A DNA stretch of 36,629 nt, from positions 1 to 36,629 of the forward strand of contig CALWKZ010000068.1 in NCBI GenBank assembly GCA_944381385.1, in the 5' to 3' direction. This document shows positions 25,854-33,040 of this stretch, piece by piece. Each line of letters begins with the position of its first letter. Position 1 is the first letter of the stretch. This DNA comes from an uncultured Anaerotignum sp. Lineage in GTDB: Bacteria; Bacillota; Clostridia; Lachnospirales; Anaerotignaceae. The notes beneath the pieces were generated by a model that searched no databases, was not told where the DNA came from, and saw only the letters and a list, made by a program, of their open reading frames with translations. Made by a program: the position numbers and the translations under genes.

Positions 25854-26659
25854 ACAAAACTCCCTCTGTTGCACATCAAAATTCCCGTCAGGACACCGCC
25901 GGCGATACAGCGGGCCTTATCGGAAATAGTATAGCAATTTTTCTGTTCACTTTCTCTAGGATCGATATCAGCGATCTTAAAGCCCTTTGTTACGGGATAT
26001 CCGTCCCGAATCAGCCCGCGAAGAACCCCTGTCAATGTGGCAGCGACAGGCGTATCACCAATCATAGCGATGGTCTGCCCATTTTCCACCAGATCGCCGA
26101 TATTGCTTACATTCCGCAGGGTGCCCGCCGCCGGCGCGTGGATGACACGTTCCTTCCCGTAGCCCGCAATCACGCCGGGTACGCCTGTATTGGGCGCCGC
26201 CTCCCCTTCCGTCAGCACACGGCCCAAATGATGTCCCCGCTTCGTCTCAATGACCAGATGGGCGTCTTTACCCGCCTGGAAGCCCGGACCCAAGGCTATG
26301 ACCGTTTCCGCCATATCCACAGAAGTCCCCAGATTCTTTTTCGCCAGTATGGCGTCGATCAGGACCTGCGGCTGTATTTCCTCCAAAACGCGGCATTCCG
26401 GGTCCACAAGGACGGGGATATCCCCTTCCGCCGCAATGGTCAGCGCCTCCCGCACATCTGCCGCCAGCACCGCCGTTACGCCTTCCACCGTCCACCTGCC
26501 TTCGTACACCGCTTCGGAAAAGGCCACATACCGACGAATGGCGGAGGGGTGCGCTGTTTCCAGCACGATCACAGGAAAGCCCGCCTGATGGAGCTGATAG
26601 ATGGTGCCTGTCGCCAGGTCTCCGCCGCCCCGCACGATAATAGGAAATAATGTTTTCAC
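25841..26659 (-). CDS. yqeB: YqeB-family selenium-dependent molybdenum hydroxylase accessory protein
   Basis: A 272-residue protein matching the YqeB family that tracks selenium-dependent molybdenum hydroxylases. Seen are IIVRGGGDLATGTIYQLHQ (7-25), PVIVLETAHPSAIRR, VALGPGF-like VIALGPGFQAGKDAHLVIET, GHHLGRVLTEGEAAPNTG and CIAGGVLTG near the end. The GGGD loop suggests a Rossmann-like nucleotide-binding front. The start is GTG at 26659, overlapping the YedF stop as GTGA. Its reaction is not known to me. Confidence 0.9.
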   Translation of the reverse strand: MKTLFPIIVRGGGDLATGTIYQLHQAGFPVIVLETAHPSAIRRYVAFSEAVYEGRWTVEGVTAVLAADVREALTIAAEGDIPVLVDPECRVLEEIQPQVLIDAILAKKNLGTSVDMAETVIALGPGFQAGKDAHLVIETKRGHHLGRVLTEGEAAPNTGVPGVIAGYGKERVIHAPAAGTLRNVSNIGDLVENGQTIAMIGDTPVAATLTGVLRGLIRDGYPVTKGFKIADIDPRESEQKNCYTISDKARCIAGGVLTGILMCNRGSFVWKK

Positions 26660-27264
26660 GGACGGATCACCTTACCTGCTTTGGAAAGTACCTCCGCGAT
26701 ACGGTACATATTCGTTACAGAGCCTACCGCCAGCTTTTCCGACAGTCCATAATGGTTCAAGCAGGTACCGCAGGTCAAAATCTCTACGCCCTGAGCCTCC
26801 ATCAGCTTCAGATCCGCCAAGGTCTCCGCCCCTTCCACCGACAGCTTCGCGCCGCCGTTGTATAGCACGATGGTCTCCGGCAGGCTGTCCTGTTCCGTCA
26901 GAGCATAGACAAAGCCCTTCATCAGTATTTTTCCTAAAACATCATCGCCGGTCCCCATGGTCTCCGCCGTCAGAGCTACCACCGTCCCTGCCGCTCTGCT
27001 GTCCGGGATGCAGGCTTCGGCAGATGTATCCGCCTCCGTCCGGCTTCCCGCCTCTATGGTAATGGTTACCACATAGCAGTCCTCACTCTTTTTTTCGCTG
27101 ACTGCCTTCATCTTTTTCTGCTCTGCCATTTTGCAGAGATTCTGCACAGCGATGGCATTGTCCACCAACACCTCCACCTGGCCTTCTGTCATGTTTTCCA
27201 ATACTTTTTTGGTCTCAATGACCGGCAGAGGGCAGGTTTTCCCTCTCGCGTCCACTCTTTCCAT
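26656..27264 (-). CDS. yedF: YedF: TusA-like sulfur carrier fused to a DsrE-like domain
   Basis: A 202-residue protein. Residues 1-75 form a TusA/SirA-like domain with GKTCPLPVIETKK, whose Cys (C11) in CPLP is the usual persulfide or selenide carrier. Residues about 95-200 form a DsrE-like domain with TMGTGDDVLGKILMKGFVYA and VEILTCGTCLNHYGL. This fusion is the YedF type of selenium metabolism. I chose ATG 27264 because GGGAGG lies 6 to 7 bases before it; the frame opens at 27282 inside the end of SelD. It probably carries selenium between SelD or the desulfurase and the cofactor-loading steps. Confidence 0.9.
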   Translation of the reverse strand: MERVDARGKTCPLPVIETKKVLENMTEGQVEVLVDNAIAVQNLCKMAEQKKMKAVSEKKSEDCYVVTITIEAGSRTEADTSAEACIPDSRAAGTVVALTAETMGTGDDVLGKILMKGFVYALTEQDSLPETIVLYNGGAKLSVEGAETLADLKLMEAQGVEILTCGTCLNHYGLSEKLAVGSVTNMYRIAEVLSKAGKVIRP

Positions 27265-27278
27265 TCTATTTCCTCCCA

Positions 27279-28307
27279 TCATAATACCTCGATCTGCTGT
27301 TTTTCCTTTTTTACGATCTTTCCAACGATGTCGCAGGGCAGTCCCAGCCTCCGGATCTCCACCAGGGCTTGTTCCGCGTCCTTCTTCGGCAGACTCACCA
27401 GCAGTCCGCCGGAAGTCTGGGGGTCAAACAAAAGCTCCTCCACCGCAAAGGGTACGCCGCAGAATTTTACCAGCTCGCCCACATGGTTGCGGTTGCGCTG
27501 TGCCGCCGCCGTCAGAAAAAATTCATCGGCATAGCCAAGGCTTTCCGGGATATGCGGCATCCGGATGGAATCAATCTCCGCGCTGAGACCACGGCCCAGC
27601 ATTTCCTTCAAATGCCCCAGAAAACCAAAGCCCGTCACATCTGTGCAGCCGTGAACGTCATATTTCCGAATCACCTCTGAAGCATATTTATTCAGTGTCG
27701 TCATAGAGCGCAGCGCCAGCTCCATGGCCGCCGGCGAGGCTTCGCCCACACGGTTGGCTGTGCAGACAATGCCTACCCCCAAGGGTTTCGTCAAAAGCAG
27801 GACATCTCCCTCCCGCACGCCGTCGTTAGGGAATATTTTTTCCGGATGCACTACCCCCATCACAGAAAGGCCGTATTTTACGTCACTGTCGGCGATGGAA
27901 TGGCCGCCCACCAGAGTGCCGCCGGCTTCTATGACCTTTTCACTGCCGCCCTGCATGATCTTCCCCAGAATATTCAGATCCATTTTTTCCGGAAAGCAAA
28001 CGATATTCAACGCCGTACGCACGTCGCCGCCCATGGCATATATATCGCTGAGAGCATTTGCCGCGGCGATCTGGCCAAAAAGATAAGGGTCCTCCACCAT
28101 AGGCGGGAAAAAATCCAGCGTCTGCACCACCGCCACATCCTCGCTGATCCGGTAAACCGCCGCATCATCAGAGCTTTCATAGCCGATCAGCAAAGCAGGG
28201 TCTCGTTCCTCCGGCTTGGGCAAACGGGAAAGCACCCGCTCCAGTACACCGGCTCCCAGCTTCGCCGTACATCCGCCGCCCTTGCAAAACAGTATTTCTT
28301 CCGGCAT
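27279..28307 (-). CDS. selD: Selenide, water dikinase SelD (Cys form)
   Basis: Makes selenophosphate from selenide and ATP. The 342-residue protein has the active loop GGGCTAKLG with C13 and K16, so the nucleophile is Cys, not selenocysteine. It also has [59 protein letters not shown] and [10 protein letters not shown]. No SelA or SelB gene is near. SelD beside YqeB, YqeC and YedF supports use of selenophosphate for a labile selenium cofactor rather than selenocysteine, but other genomic regions are unseen. Its ATG shares one base with the stop of the regulator gene (TAATG). Confidence 0.95.
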   Translation of the reverse strand: MPEEILFCKGGGCTAKLGAGVLERVLSRLPKPEERDPALLIGYESSDDAAVYRISEDVAVVQTLDFFPPMVEDPYLFGQIAAANALSDIYAMGGDVRTALNIVCFPEKMDLNILGKIMQGGSEKVIEAGGTLVGGHSIADSDVKYGLSVMGVVHPEKIFPNDGVREGDVLLLTKPLGVGIVCTANRVGEASPAAMELALRSMTTLNKYASEVIRKYDVHGCTDVTGFGFLGHLKEMLGRGLSAEIDSIRMPHIPESLGYADEFFLTAAAQRNRNHVGELVKFCGVPFAVEELLFDPQTSGGLLVSLPKKDAEQALVEIRRLGLPCDIVGKIVKKEKQQIEVL

Positions 28308-28660
28308 TACGCCTCCCCCTCCTTTTCAAAATGCAGGCGGAACAAACGATCCGCCTCCTGCTCTAAATCCAACAAAAACGCCTTATAACGCGTCATCATA
28401 TCCAGGCCCTCCTGTGTGATAACAGAGCCGCCCCCTTCCCGGCCGCCGGTGCTCCGCTCCGTCAGGGCGAATCCCAGCTCCCGCTCCGCCGTTTTCATCA
28501 TTTTCCATGCCTTGCTGTAGGACAGTCCCATGTTTTTTGCCGCCTGGTGCATGGAGCCGGTTTTTTGAATCTCTTCCAGCAGCCGCGCAATGCCAGGCCC
28601 AAAAGCCTTTTCCTCCCGCAGAAGGCGCACCGTCATTTTATAATGCAATCCCTGTCTCAT
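28307..28660 (-). CDS. ModE-like winged-helix regulator without a molybdate-binding domain
   Basis: A 117-residue DNA-binding protein matching the N-terminal domain of ModE and LysR-type [48 protein letters not shown] (about 20-64), then a wing containing [14 protein letters not shown]. The Mop domains that bind molybdate in E. coli ModE are missing. It is the first gene of the molybdenum/selenium operon and probably regulates it; a CGTTATT palindrome overlaps its own ribosome binding region. GAGGTG lies 4 bases before the ATG. How it senses its signal is unknown. Confidence 0.88.
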   Translation of the reverse strand: MRQGLHYKMTVRLLREEKAFGPGIARLLEEIQKTGSMHQAAKNMGLSYSKAWKMMKTAERELGFALTERSTGGREGGGSVITQEGLDMMTRYKAFLLDLEQEADRLFRLHFEKEGEA

Positions 28661-28669
28661 GCTACACCT

Positions 28670-28693
28670 CGTTATTCTTTTTAAAAAATAACG
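28670..28693 (-). promoter_or_regulatory. Candidate ModE-type operator palindrome
   Basis: CGTTATT (28670-28676), 10 bases, AATAACG (28687-28693), a perfect 7-bp dyad. ModE sites in enterobacteria are dyads with CGnTA and TAnCG ends, so the half-sites fit. It lies between the extended -10 promoter and the regulator's ribosome binding site and touches the latter, so binding would block elongation or initiation. Confidence 0.5.
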
Positions 28694-28702
28694 CTTGCCA
28701 AT

Positions 28703-28724
28703 AAAAAAGCCTTTCGGCTTTTTT
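28703..28724. terminator. Small symmetric hairpin with U tracts near the molybdenum operon start
   Basis: AAAAAAGCC, TTTC, GGCTTTTTT: a 9-bp dyad. On the minus strand the loop is GAAA and a T run follows, and on the plus strand a T run also follows. It overlaps the start point predicted from the extended -10 at 28727-28732, so it may be a terminator for transcripts from the right or a 5' stabilising hairpin. Confidence 0.5.
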
Positions 28725-28726
28725 TC

Positions 28727-28735
28727 ATTATATCA
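28727..28735 (-). promoter_or_regulatory. Extended -10 promoter of the molybdenum/selenium operon
   Basis: On the minus strand TGATATAAT: a perfect TATAAT (28727-28732) with TG one base upstream. No clear -35 lies 17 bases before it, which extended -10 promoters tolerate. Predicted RNA start near 28720. Confidence 0.6.
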
Positions 28736-28827
28736 ATTTTAGAAGGGCTTTACTAGTTCCTTTTTCTTTTTCCTAAAAAACAAGTCCGTCAGAAATCATT
28801 TTCAGATCTTCCGAAAAGTTTGTATTT

Positions 28828-29150
28828 TTAGAGTCTCTTGGCACATCCGGTGCGATAACTAAATTTACATATTGGGATCATATGCGCATTCCTCGTATTG
28901 ATCACATTGCCCTTATTAGATGCGCCGTTTACAGTTACCTCCTCTTAAAAATCCAGATTTACCACCAGTGGATCATCGCCTTCGGATAAATCATACACAT
29001 ACTCTTGCGGTCTCTTTTTCCGTGCCTTCTTCATTGACCGTTTTCGTGTCAGAAAAGGATTCCTCATCATATAGAGCACCGCAGGCTGCCAGAGAAAACA
29101 GCATATGATATTTGGCAATGAATTTTTCTGCTAAAAAGTAACAGATGCCA
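28828..29150 (-). pseudogene. Decayed small lipoprotein remnant
   Basis: In the 685-base gap 28661-29345, the minus strand reads like a broken lipoprotein. One frame gives FSLAACGALYDEESFSDT and on to EKETARV before a TGA. A shift of frame continues as EYVYDLSEGDDPLVVNLDF to a TAA at 28945, and the same frame stays open after it (EEVTVNGASNKG) to 28828. The lipobox-like LAAC and acidic Thr/Glu-rich follow-on look like a lipoprotein front, but no start codon precedes a full signal peptide. One frameshift, one in-frame stop and a lost start make it a likely remnant. The parent family is not recognised. Confidence 0.4.
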
Positions 29151-29213
29151 AAACGATTCCAAACTGATATGGAGATCCTTGACGTTTACGTCCATCGAAA
29201 ATAAACATCAGAA

Positions 29214-29264
29214 AACCGCCTGTGAAATCAAAATTTTTAGATCTCTCAGACGGTTATTTTTATC
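29214..29264 (-). terminator. Terminator of the beta-helix lipoprotein gene
   Basis: On the minus strand AACCGTCTG (29256-29264) pairs with CAGGCGGTT (29214-29222), nine pairs with one G-U. The intervening bases form a further AT-rich stem (GAGATC to GATTTC), and TTTT follows. It lies about 80 bases after the stop at 29346. Confidence 0.6.
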
Positions 29265-29345
29265 CCCCATTTGGTTATCTCTATTTCGTATAGGAAATAG
29301 TATCATCTTTTCTGTTTCCTTGACAAGCCATTATATAACTGCCAA

Positions 29346-31010
29346 TCACTCCAAGTGATTGTCCCAGATGTTCTCCTGCAGGAGGATAACCACGCCGGAC
29401 TCGTCCCCCAGTACTTCCATAGCGACCCGGGGATCGTAGATGTCCGTGTCCAGATTCTCACTGTCACTGTGGATCAGGGGGATATCGGCGTACTGTACAT
29501 AGGTGTTGCCCTCAAAGTCAGGAAAGCACTCCTCCACATATTCCTGAATATAAACAATAGCTGAACGAGCCACGAAAAACACATTGTTCCGGATAACGCA
29601 CCTCTCCTGGAGATTGGGACCGCCTTCGTGGGAAAAGGCAGGGGAAAAGCTATGATCCATCCAGTCCTCCAGACCAGTAAAAAGCACCCAGTTATCCTCA
29701 TAGACGCAGTCTACAAACTTGCGCTCTGGATTCGCCTCTTCATCCCAGTTAAAAAAGGTTAGACCGGAGGCACATTGATAAAAGACATTCCCCACAAACT
29801 GTACGCCATAGACGCTGCCCGATTCAAAACCCTGTTCCTCAAAAATTTCTATTCCGCCGCCGGCGTGATACATATGGTGAACATAGTTATTCAGATACCG
29901 TGTGCCGTGATTTCCTCCGCCCATGGCACCCGCCAGGCGCTGGACACCGCCTCCATAGCCCGTTGCCGCTTCTCCTGTGTTGTAGACTGCGACGATACCG
30001 CCCACCCAGCCAACCTCACAGTTCTGGACCGTCACGCCATCACCTTCTGCCACGGTCAACACTCCGTCTCCGGCAAAGCCGATAAACAAATTGTCCAGCA
30101 CACAGCCGTCGGCAACATTATCAAAGAGGGGGCACTGAGTTTGGAACTCAATACTCTCATAGATTTCCCCTGGATTTCCTTCATCACAGCGGAAGTACAA
30201 CTCTCCCACGGGAGTACGTCCATCCCACTCCCAGCCAGAGAGAAAGACGGGCAGGGTATCCGGCAAGGTGCTGTCCGCCTTGGAGAAGAAAGTTAGGTTT
30301 TCCGTCAGCTCCGTTGTTACATCAAAGGGTGCCTGAGAGAGCTGTTCCTCCAGGTCAAAGTCTTCCGGCGTCCAGTTGGCGGGGCCGGTATAGTGGAGAA
30401 ACTCCTTTCCACTCCAGTAGCCCAGCACCTTCTGGGCGATGATTTCCTCGTTCAGCACGATGGCACCACAATCAGGCATATCCCGGTGATAGAGCCAGAT
30501 CTTCTCCCCGTTTTCACCCTCCCACCAAAGCGACCAGAGAGCCGAATCTCCTCCGTTCTCCGGGGATGCACAAATACAGGGCTTTGCCCCCTCCCCGTAA
30601 GCGGAGTAGGTCACTCCCTCTTTTGTTTCTACGGTTGTGTTCCGCCAGATACCGCCCCGTTCAAAGAACACCGCATCACCGTACTCCAACGAAGCCTTGT
30701 TGACTCGGTCCAGAGTAGCCCAGGCTGTTTCGGGGCTGAGACCATCATTTCCGTCGTCGCCATTGTTGGAGACGTAGTAGGCTGTTCCGGTGTAGGTCTG
30801 GCCGGGAGTAAAGGCTTTGTCCCACACGATTTGGGTTTTACTAGTCAGGATAGTCTCTCGTCGCTCTACAGCCTCCTCCAGTATAGCCGTTGCGGCGGTC
30901 ACAGACTCATCCATAGGTGTGTTGGAGATGTTGGTTTGTTCCTCTGCACTACAGGCAGGAAGGGAAATAAGCACTACGGCAACTAAAATCACTAATATGA
31001 TACGTTTCAT
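29346..31010 (-). CDS. Lipoprotein with right-handed parallel beta-helix (carbohydrate-active-like)
   Basis: A 554-residue surface lipoprotein. The signal peptide ends in LPAC with the lipidated Cys at 20. A Thr/Ala-rich linker is followed by YYVSNNGDDGNDGLSPETAWATLD, the typical opening of right-handed parallel beta-helix proteins of the polysaccharide lyase and pectate lyase-like type. Later coils carry DNVADGCVLDNLFIGFAGDG, GVTVQNCEVGWVGG and RYLNNYVHHMYHAGGGIEIFE, the repeating Asn/Cys/Gly ladder of such helices. It may bind or cut a polysaccharide outside the cell. The ribosome binding site (AAAAGGAAT) is weak and about 12 bases away. It stands alone between a 685-base and a 990-base gap. 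The substrate is unknown. Confidence 0.8.
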   Translation of the reverse strand: MKRIILVILVAVVLISLPACSAEEQTNISNTPMDESVTAATAILEEAVERRETILTSKTQIVWDKAFTPGQTYTGTAYYVSNNGDDGNDGLSPETAWATLDRVNKASLEYGDAVFFERGGIWRNTTVETKEGVTYSAYGEGAKPCICASPENGGDSALWSLWWEGENGEKIWLYHRDMPDCGAIVLNEEIIAQKVLGYWSGKEFLHYTGPANWTPEDFDLEEQLSQAPFDVTTELTENLTFFSKADSTLPDTLPVFLSGWEWDGRTPVGELYFRCDEGNPGEIYESIEFQTQCPLFDNVADGCVLDNLFIGFAGDGVLTVAEGDGVTVQNCEVGWVGGIVAVYNTGEAATGYGGGVQRLAGAMGGGNHGTRYLNNYVHHMYHAGGGIEIFEEQGFESGSVYGVQFVGNVFYQCASGLTFFNWDEEANPERKFVDCVYEDNWVLFTGLEDWMDHSFSPAFSHEGGPNLQERCVIRNNVFFVARSAIVYIQEYVEECFPDFEGNTYVQYADIPLIHSDSENLDTDIYDPRVAMEVLGDESGVVILLQENIWDNHLE

Positions 31011-31685
31011 AAGTCAGACCATTCCTTTTCGTTACGCTGCAAAGAATCAAATAAGAATGTTACAGAATACCTCAACCAATATAAATTGCTTTTATCATCT
31101 CGAAAGAGGTTTTGCACGCAATTTTTTTCATCCTCCAAAACTCTCTATTGTACGCTCTCGGAGGTGTTTATAGCTATTAAAAATAATACTTCTTTCCTGT
31201 CAAATTTACAATCAACTCTCTAAAATTCCTATTGATTTTTTTCAAATTTATGGTGTATGCTTAGATCGTTTTAATTGCGTTTTTTTATATACATGCATAA
31301 CCCTCTGTTCCTCGCCTATGCGTAAATGCTTAACCTGGTCTGTCAACTGCGTGTCTGGTACTCGCTAAATTGTTCATATGGCTTTGTACTGCATTTTCCC
31401 TCTAAAATATCTCATAAAACTTGATATACTCCTTTAGCGTAAGATTCCTACCAACATATGTATTTGATATATGCAATTGCATTTTGTATGCGATAAACTA
31501 TGTATATCCGTAATTCCCATACACGTACTTTCTTTTCACTATTATTCCTTGCAGTTGGCAGACCGCAATCTTATTATAGTGAAAAAGAGTTTTTACTTCT
31601 GCCTCAACATTAAAAGACTTTTTCGAACTATGCATCTAACGCGTGATTTTCTTTATACAAATATTTCTCAAGGTTTCCAGAGTAA
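31011..31685. other. AT-rich gap without a supported gene
   Basis: No reliable coding signal on either strand. On the minus strand TTGACA near 31198-31203 could serve a promoter for the lipoprotein gene, but no good -10 sits at the right distance. Short open stretches exist but lack good starts or length. It lies on the chromosome side of the tRNA-like scar. Confidence 0.6.
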
Positions 31686-31732
31686 AGATGATGAGATTCG
31701 AACCCGCGAACGGTTTGACCTGTCAACTGATT
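31686..31732 (-). other. Serine-tRNA-like 3' fragment, candidate attachment site of the element
   Basis: On the minus strand the sequence runs ACTCGAAATCAG, then TTGACAGGTCAAACCG, then CGCGGGTTCGAATC. This looks like the anticodon loop CTCGAAA (anticodon CGA, serine) with the 3' half of its stem, a long variable arm, and a T arm with TTCGAAT. The 5' half of the tRNA is missing: AAAA replaces the expected CTGA. The T-stem pairing is imperfect as well. Integration into a tRNA 3' end leaves just such a partial copy on one side. The missing side faces right, so the element should lie to the right with the intact tRNA beyond the window. Confidence 0.55.
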
Positions 31733-31906
31733 TCGAGTTTTATAAAGTGCGTGTCAGGATCAGTCAGTTTCGTGTCAGTTTCTGCTCGTTTCGTCCTCGC
31801 CGCAAAGCCGCATAAACACTGCGTTTTTCGCACTAAAACCCCGAAAAAGCCAGTAATTTCGGGCAAGTTCGAATAAACCGAAAAATGCGCCAAAATCCGT
31901 ATTTTT

Positions 31907-31940
31907 GGAAAGAACTACGGAAAGAACGGAAAGAACTGAG
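31907..31940 (+). repeat. Three direct repeats GGAAAGAAC
   Basis: GGAAAGAAC occurs at 31907, 31919 and 31928, spaced 12 and 9 bases. It lies between the attachment-like fragment and the HTH gene, where integrase-arm or excisionase sites would be expected. The repeats may bind the product of 32001-32594. Function not shown. Confidence 0.5.
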
Positions 31941-32000
31941 AACATCGAGGCAGTACACGGACAGTCACACCGGTAAATCGATTTTGAAAGGTGTATTGCT

Positions 32001-32594
32001 ATGAATGACACAGCCATCAACTGGGACGAGATTCCCGATATTATCACGAAGGATCAGCTTTACCGGATTTGCCATATCAGCAAGTCCACCGCCCGGTATC
32101 TTCTGCAAAGCGGAAAGATCCCCTGCTATTACACGGGCAAGCAGACACGCTGCTATCAGATCAAAAAGGAAGACGTGATTGCCTATTTAGAGGACCGCAA
32201 AGTCTTCCCGGAAGCTTATGCCGCACCGAGGGGGTGGTATAAGGGCTACTATGAAATCAAACTGGAAATCAATCTCCCGCCGGAAGTCTTGGAGGACATG
32301 CACGCGTATTATGCGGACCTGTTCTCCCAGTACAAAGATGTTCTGACCGCTTTGGAGGTCTGCAAGCTCACAGGCTACAGCAAGACCGCCGTCAACAACT
32401 GGTGCGCCGGCGGGCAACTAAAAGCCTTTAAGCGCAGCAATGTCAACCACATTCCGAAAAGATATCTCATTGAGTTTTTCTGCTCTCCCTATTGCCGCTC
32501 AGTCACCCGGAAATCCGACTGGCATATCCGGACGCTGAAACGCTTCCCCTCTTGGAGAAGTCAGAAACAGTCACAGGGAGGTGCGAAGGCATGA
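32001..32594 (+). CDS. Tandem helix-turn-helix protein, excisionase-like
   Basis: A 197-residue protein with two MerR/excisionase-type HTH units. The first is at about 14-68: TKDQLYRICHISKSTARYLL, then CYQIKKEDVIAYLEDRK. The second is at about 112-155: LTALEVCKLTGYSKTAVNNW, then VNHIPKRYLIEFF. A linker with ApRGWYKGYYEIKLEINLPPEV-like residues joins them. Such proteins regulate or direct excision of integrated elements, and this one lies next to the putative attachment site. AAAGGTG lies 8 bases before the ATG, and the stop overlaps the next gene (ATGA). It is the first plus-strand gene and marks the switch from chromosome to element. Confidence 0.75.
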   Translation: MNDTAINWDEIPDIITKDQLYRICHISKSTARYLLQSGKIPCYYTGKQTRCYQIKKEDVIAYLEDRKVFPEAYAAPRGWYKGYYEIKLEINLPPEVLEDMHAYYADLFSQYKDVLTALEVCKLTGYSKTAVNNWCAGGQLKAFKRSNVNHIPKRYLIEFFCSPYCRSVTRKSDWHIRTLKRFPSWRSQKQSQGGAKA

Positions 32595-32890
32595 GGAGTT
32601 TTTTGGAAGAGCTGTATTTCGGGAATCTCGACCCGCAGGCGAGAGGTTACCGCAAGGACAGCAACATCTTGAAGGTTTCGGAGAACATCAATGAGCTGGA
32701 AGAAAATCTCACCCAGCGTTTAAATGACGAGGAAAAGAAGCTGTTTCTTGATTTCGGCAATGCCTATGGGGAACTGATGGGCGATGCGGGACTGGATTCT
32801 TTTATCGTCGGCTTCCGCCTCGGCGCTAAAATGATTTTTGATACATTTTGCAGTGACGACGCACCGTTTGAAAGTTACATAAAAGACTGA
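32591..32890 (+). CDS. DUF6809-like small protein
   Basis: A 99-residue acidic protein: FLEELYFGNLDPQARGYRKD at the front, a helix-rich middle ending in LNDEEKKLFLDFGNAYGEL, and DSFIVGFRLGAKMIFD near the end. This matches a small family common in Clostridia mobile elements that I know as DUF6809. Its ATG at 32591 overlaps the stop of the HTH gene and has GGGAGGTG ahead, so the two are coupled. No function is known to me. A longer frame from 32492 lies inside the HTH gene and is not the real start. Confidence 0.75.
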   Translation: MRSFLEELYFGNLDPQARGYRKDSNILKVSENINELEENLTQRLNDEEKKLFLDFGNAYGELMGDAGLDSFIVGFRLGAKMIFDTFCSDDAPFESYIKD

Positions 32891-32906
32891 AAGGTTTGCC
32901 GAATCG

Positions 32907-32949
32907 CAATTTAGTCAATTACGATTGACTAAATTGTAGTTGACTAATT
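32907..32949 (+). promoter_or_regulatory. Palindrome with a third half-site, candidate operator
   Basis: CAATTTAGTCAAT (32907-32919) and its exact complement ATTGACTAAATTG (32924-32936) form a 13-bp perfect dyad with a 4-base centre. TTGACTAA recurs once more at 32940-32947. The pattern suggests a repressor or recombinase binding site in front of the TnpV gene. It lacks a T tract suited to a terminator. Confidence 0.45.
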
Positions 32950-32961
32950 TTTTCAATATAC

Positions 32962-32988
32962 AATGTGCGATCATCCAAATCGCACATT
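32962..32988. repeat. 10-bp inverted repeat AATGTGCGAT
   Basis: AATGTGCGAT (32962-32971), a 7-base loop, ATCGCACATT (32979-32988). It is a perfect dyad between the DUF6809-like gene and TnpV. No T run follows on the plus strand, so it may be a protein binding site or a weak terminator. Confidence 0.45.
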
Positions 32989-32996
32989 CGCAAACA

Positions 32997-33037
32997 AAAA
33001 CCTCCTTTAGTACAATGAGCGTATCAAAGGAGGTTTT
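32997..33037 (+). promoter_or_regulatory. Hairpin that hides the TnpV ribosome binding site
   Basis: AAAACCTCCTTT (32997-33008) pairs perfectly with AAAGGAGGTTTT (33026-33037), which contains the full ribosome binding site four bases before the TnpV ATG. The 17-base loop holds TACAATGAG. In RNA this would block ribosome access unless opened. Confidence 0.7.
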
Positions 33038-33040
33038 ACT

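Noticed and set aside
24618..25934. Long plus-strand open frame of 438 residues
   Set aside because: It is the antisense shadow of MoaC and the MoeA-like gene, with low-complexity His/Arg/Gln-rich product and no ribosome binding site.
28839..28855. TGGCAC followed by GTGC on the plus strand, like a sigma-54 promoter
   Set aside because: The -12 element is poor and no plus-strand gene follows.
31072..31131. Minus-strand 19-residue open frame starting MKKIACKTS behind GGAGG
   Set aside because: The ribosome binding site abuts the ATG with no spacer, and nothing shows it is a leader peptide.
31389..31475. Minus-strand stretch reading LTLKEYIKFYEIF, like a fragment of a recombinase arm-binding domain
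   Set aside because: Too short, with stops on both sides and no supporting motif.
31471..31876. Plus-strand open frames crossing the tRNA-like fragment
   Set aside because: They look like antisense readings of tRNA sequence (DEIRTRERF type), with no start signal or domain.
31907..31940. Short direct repeats considered as a CRISPR array
   Set aside because: Repeat units are 9 bases with 0 to 3 bases between them, so there are no spacers.
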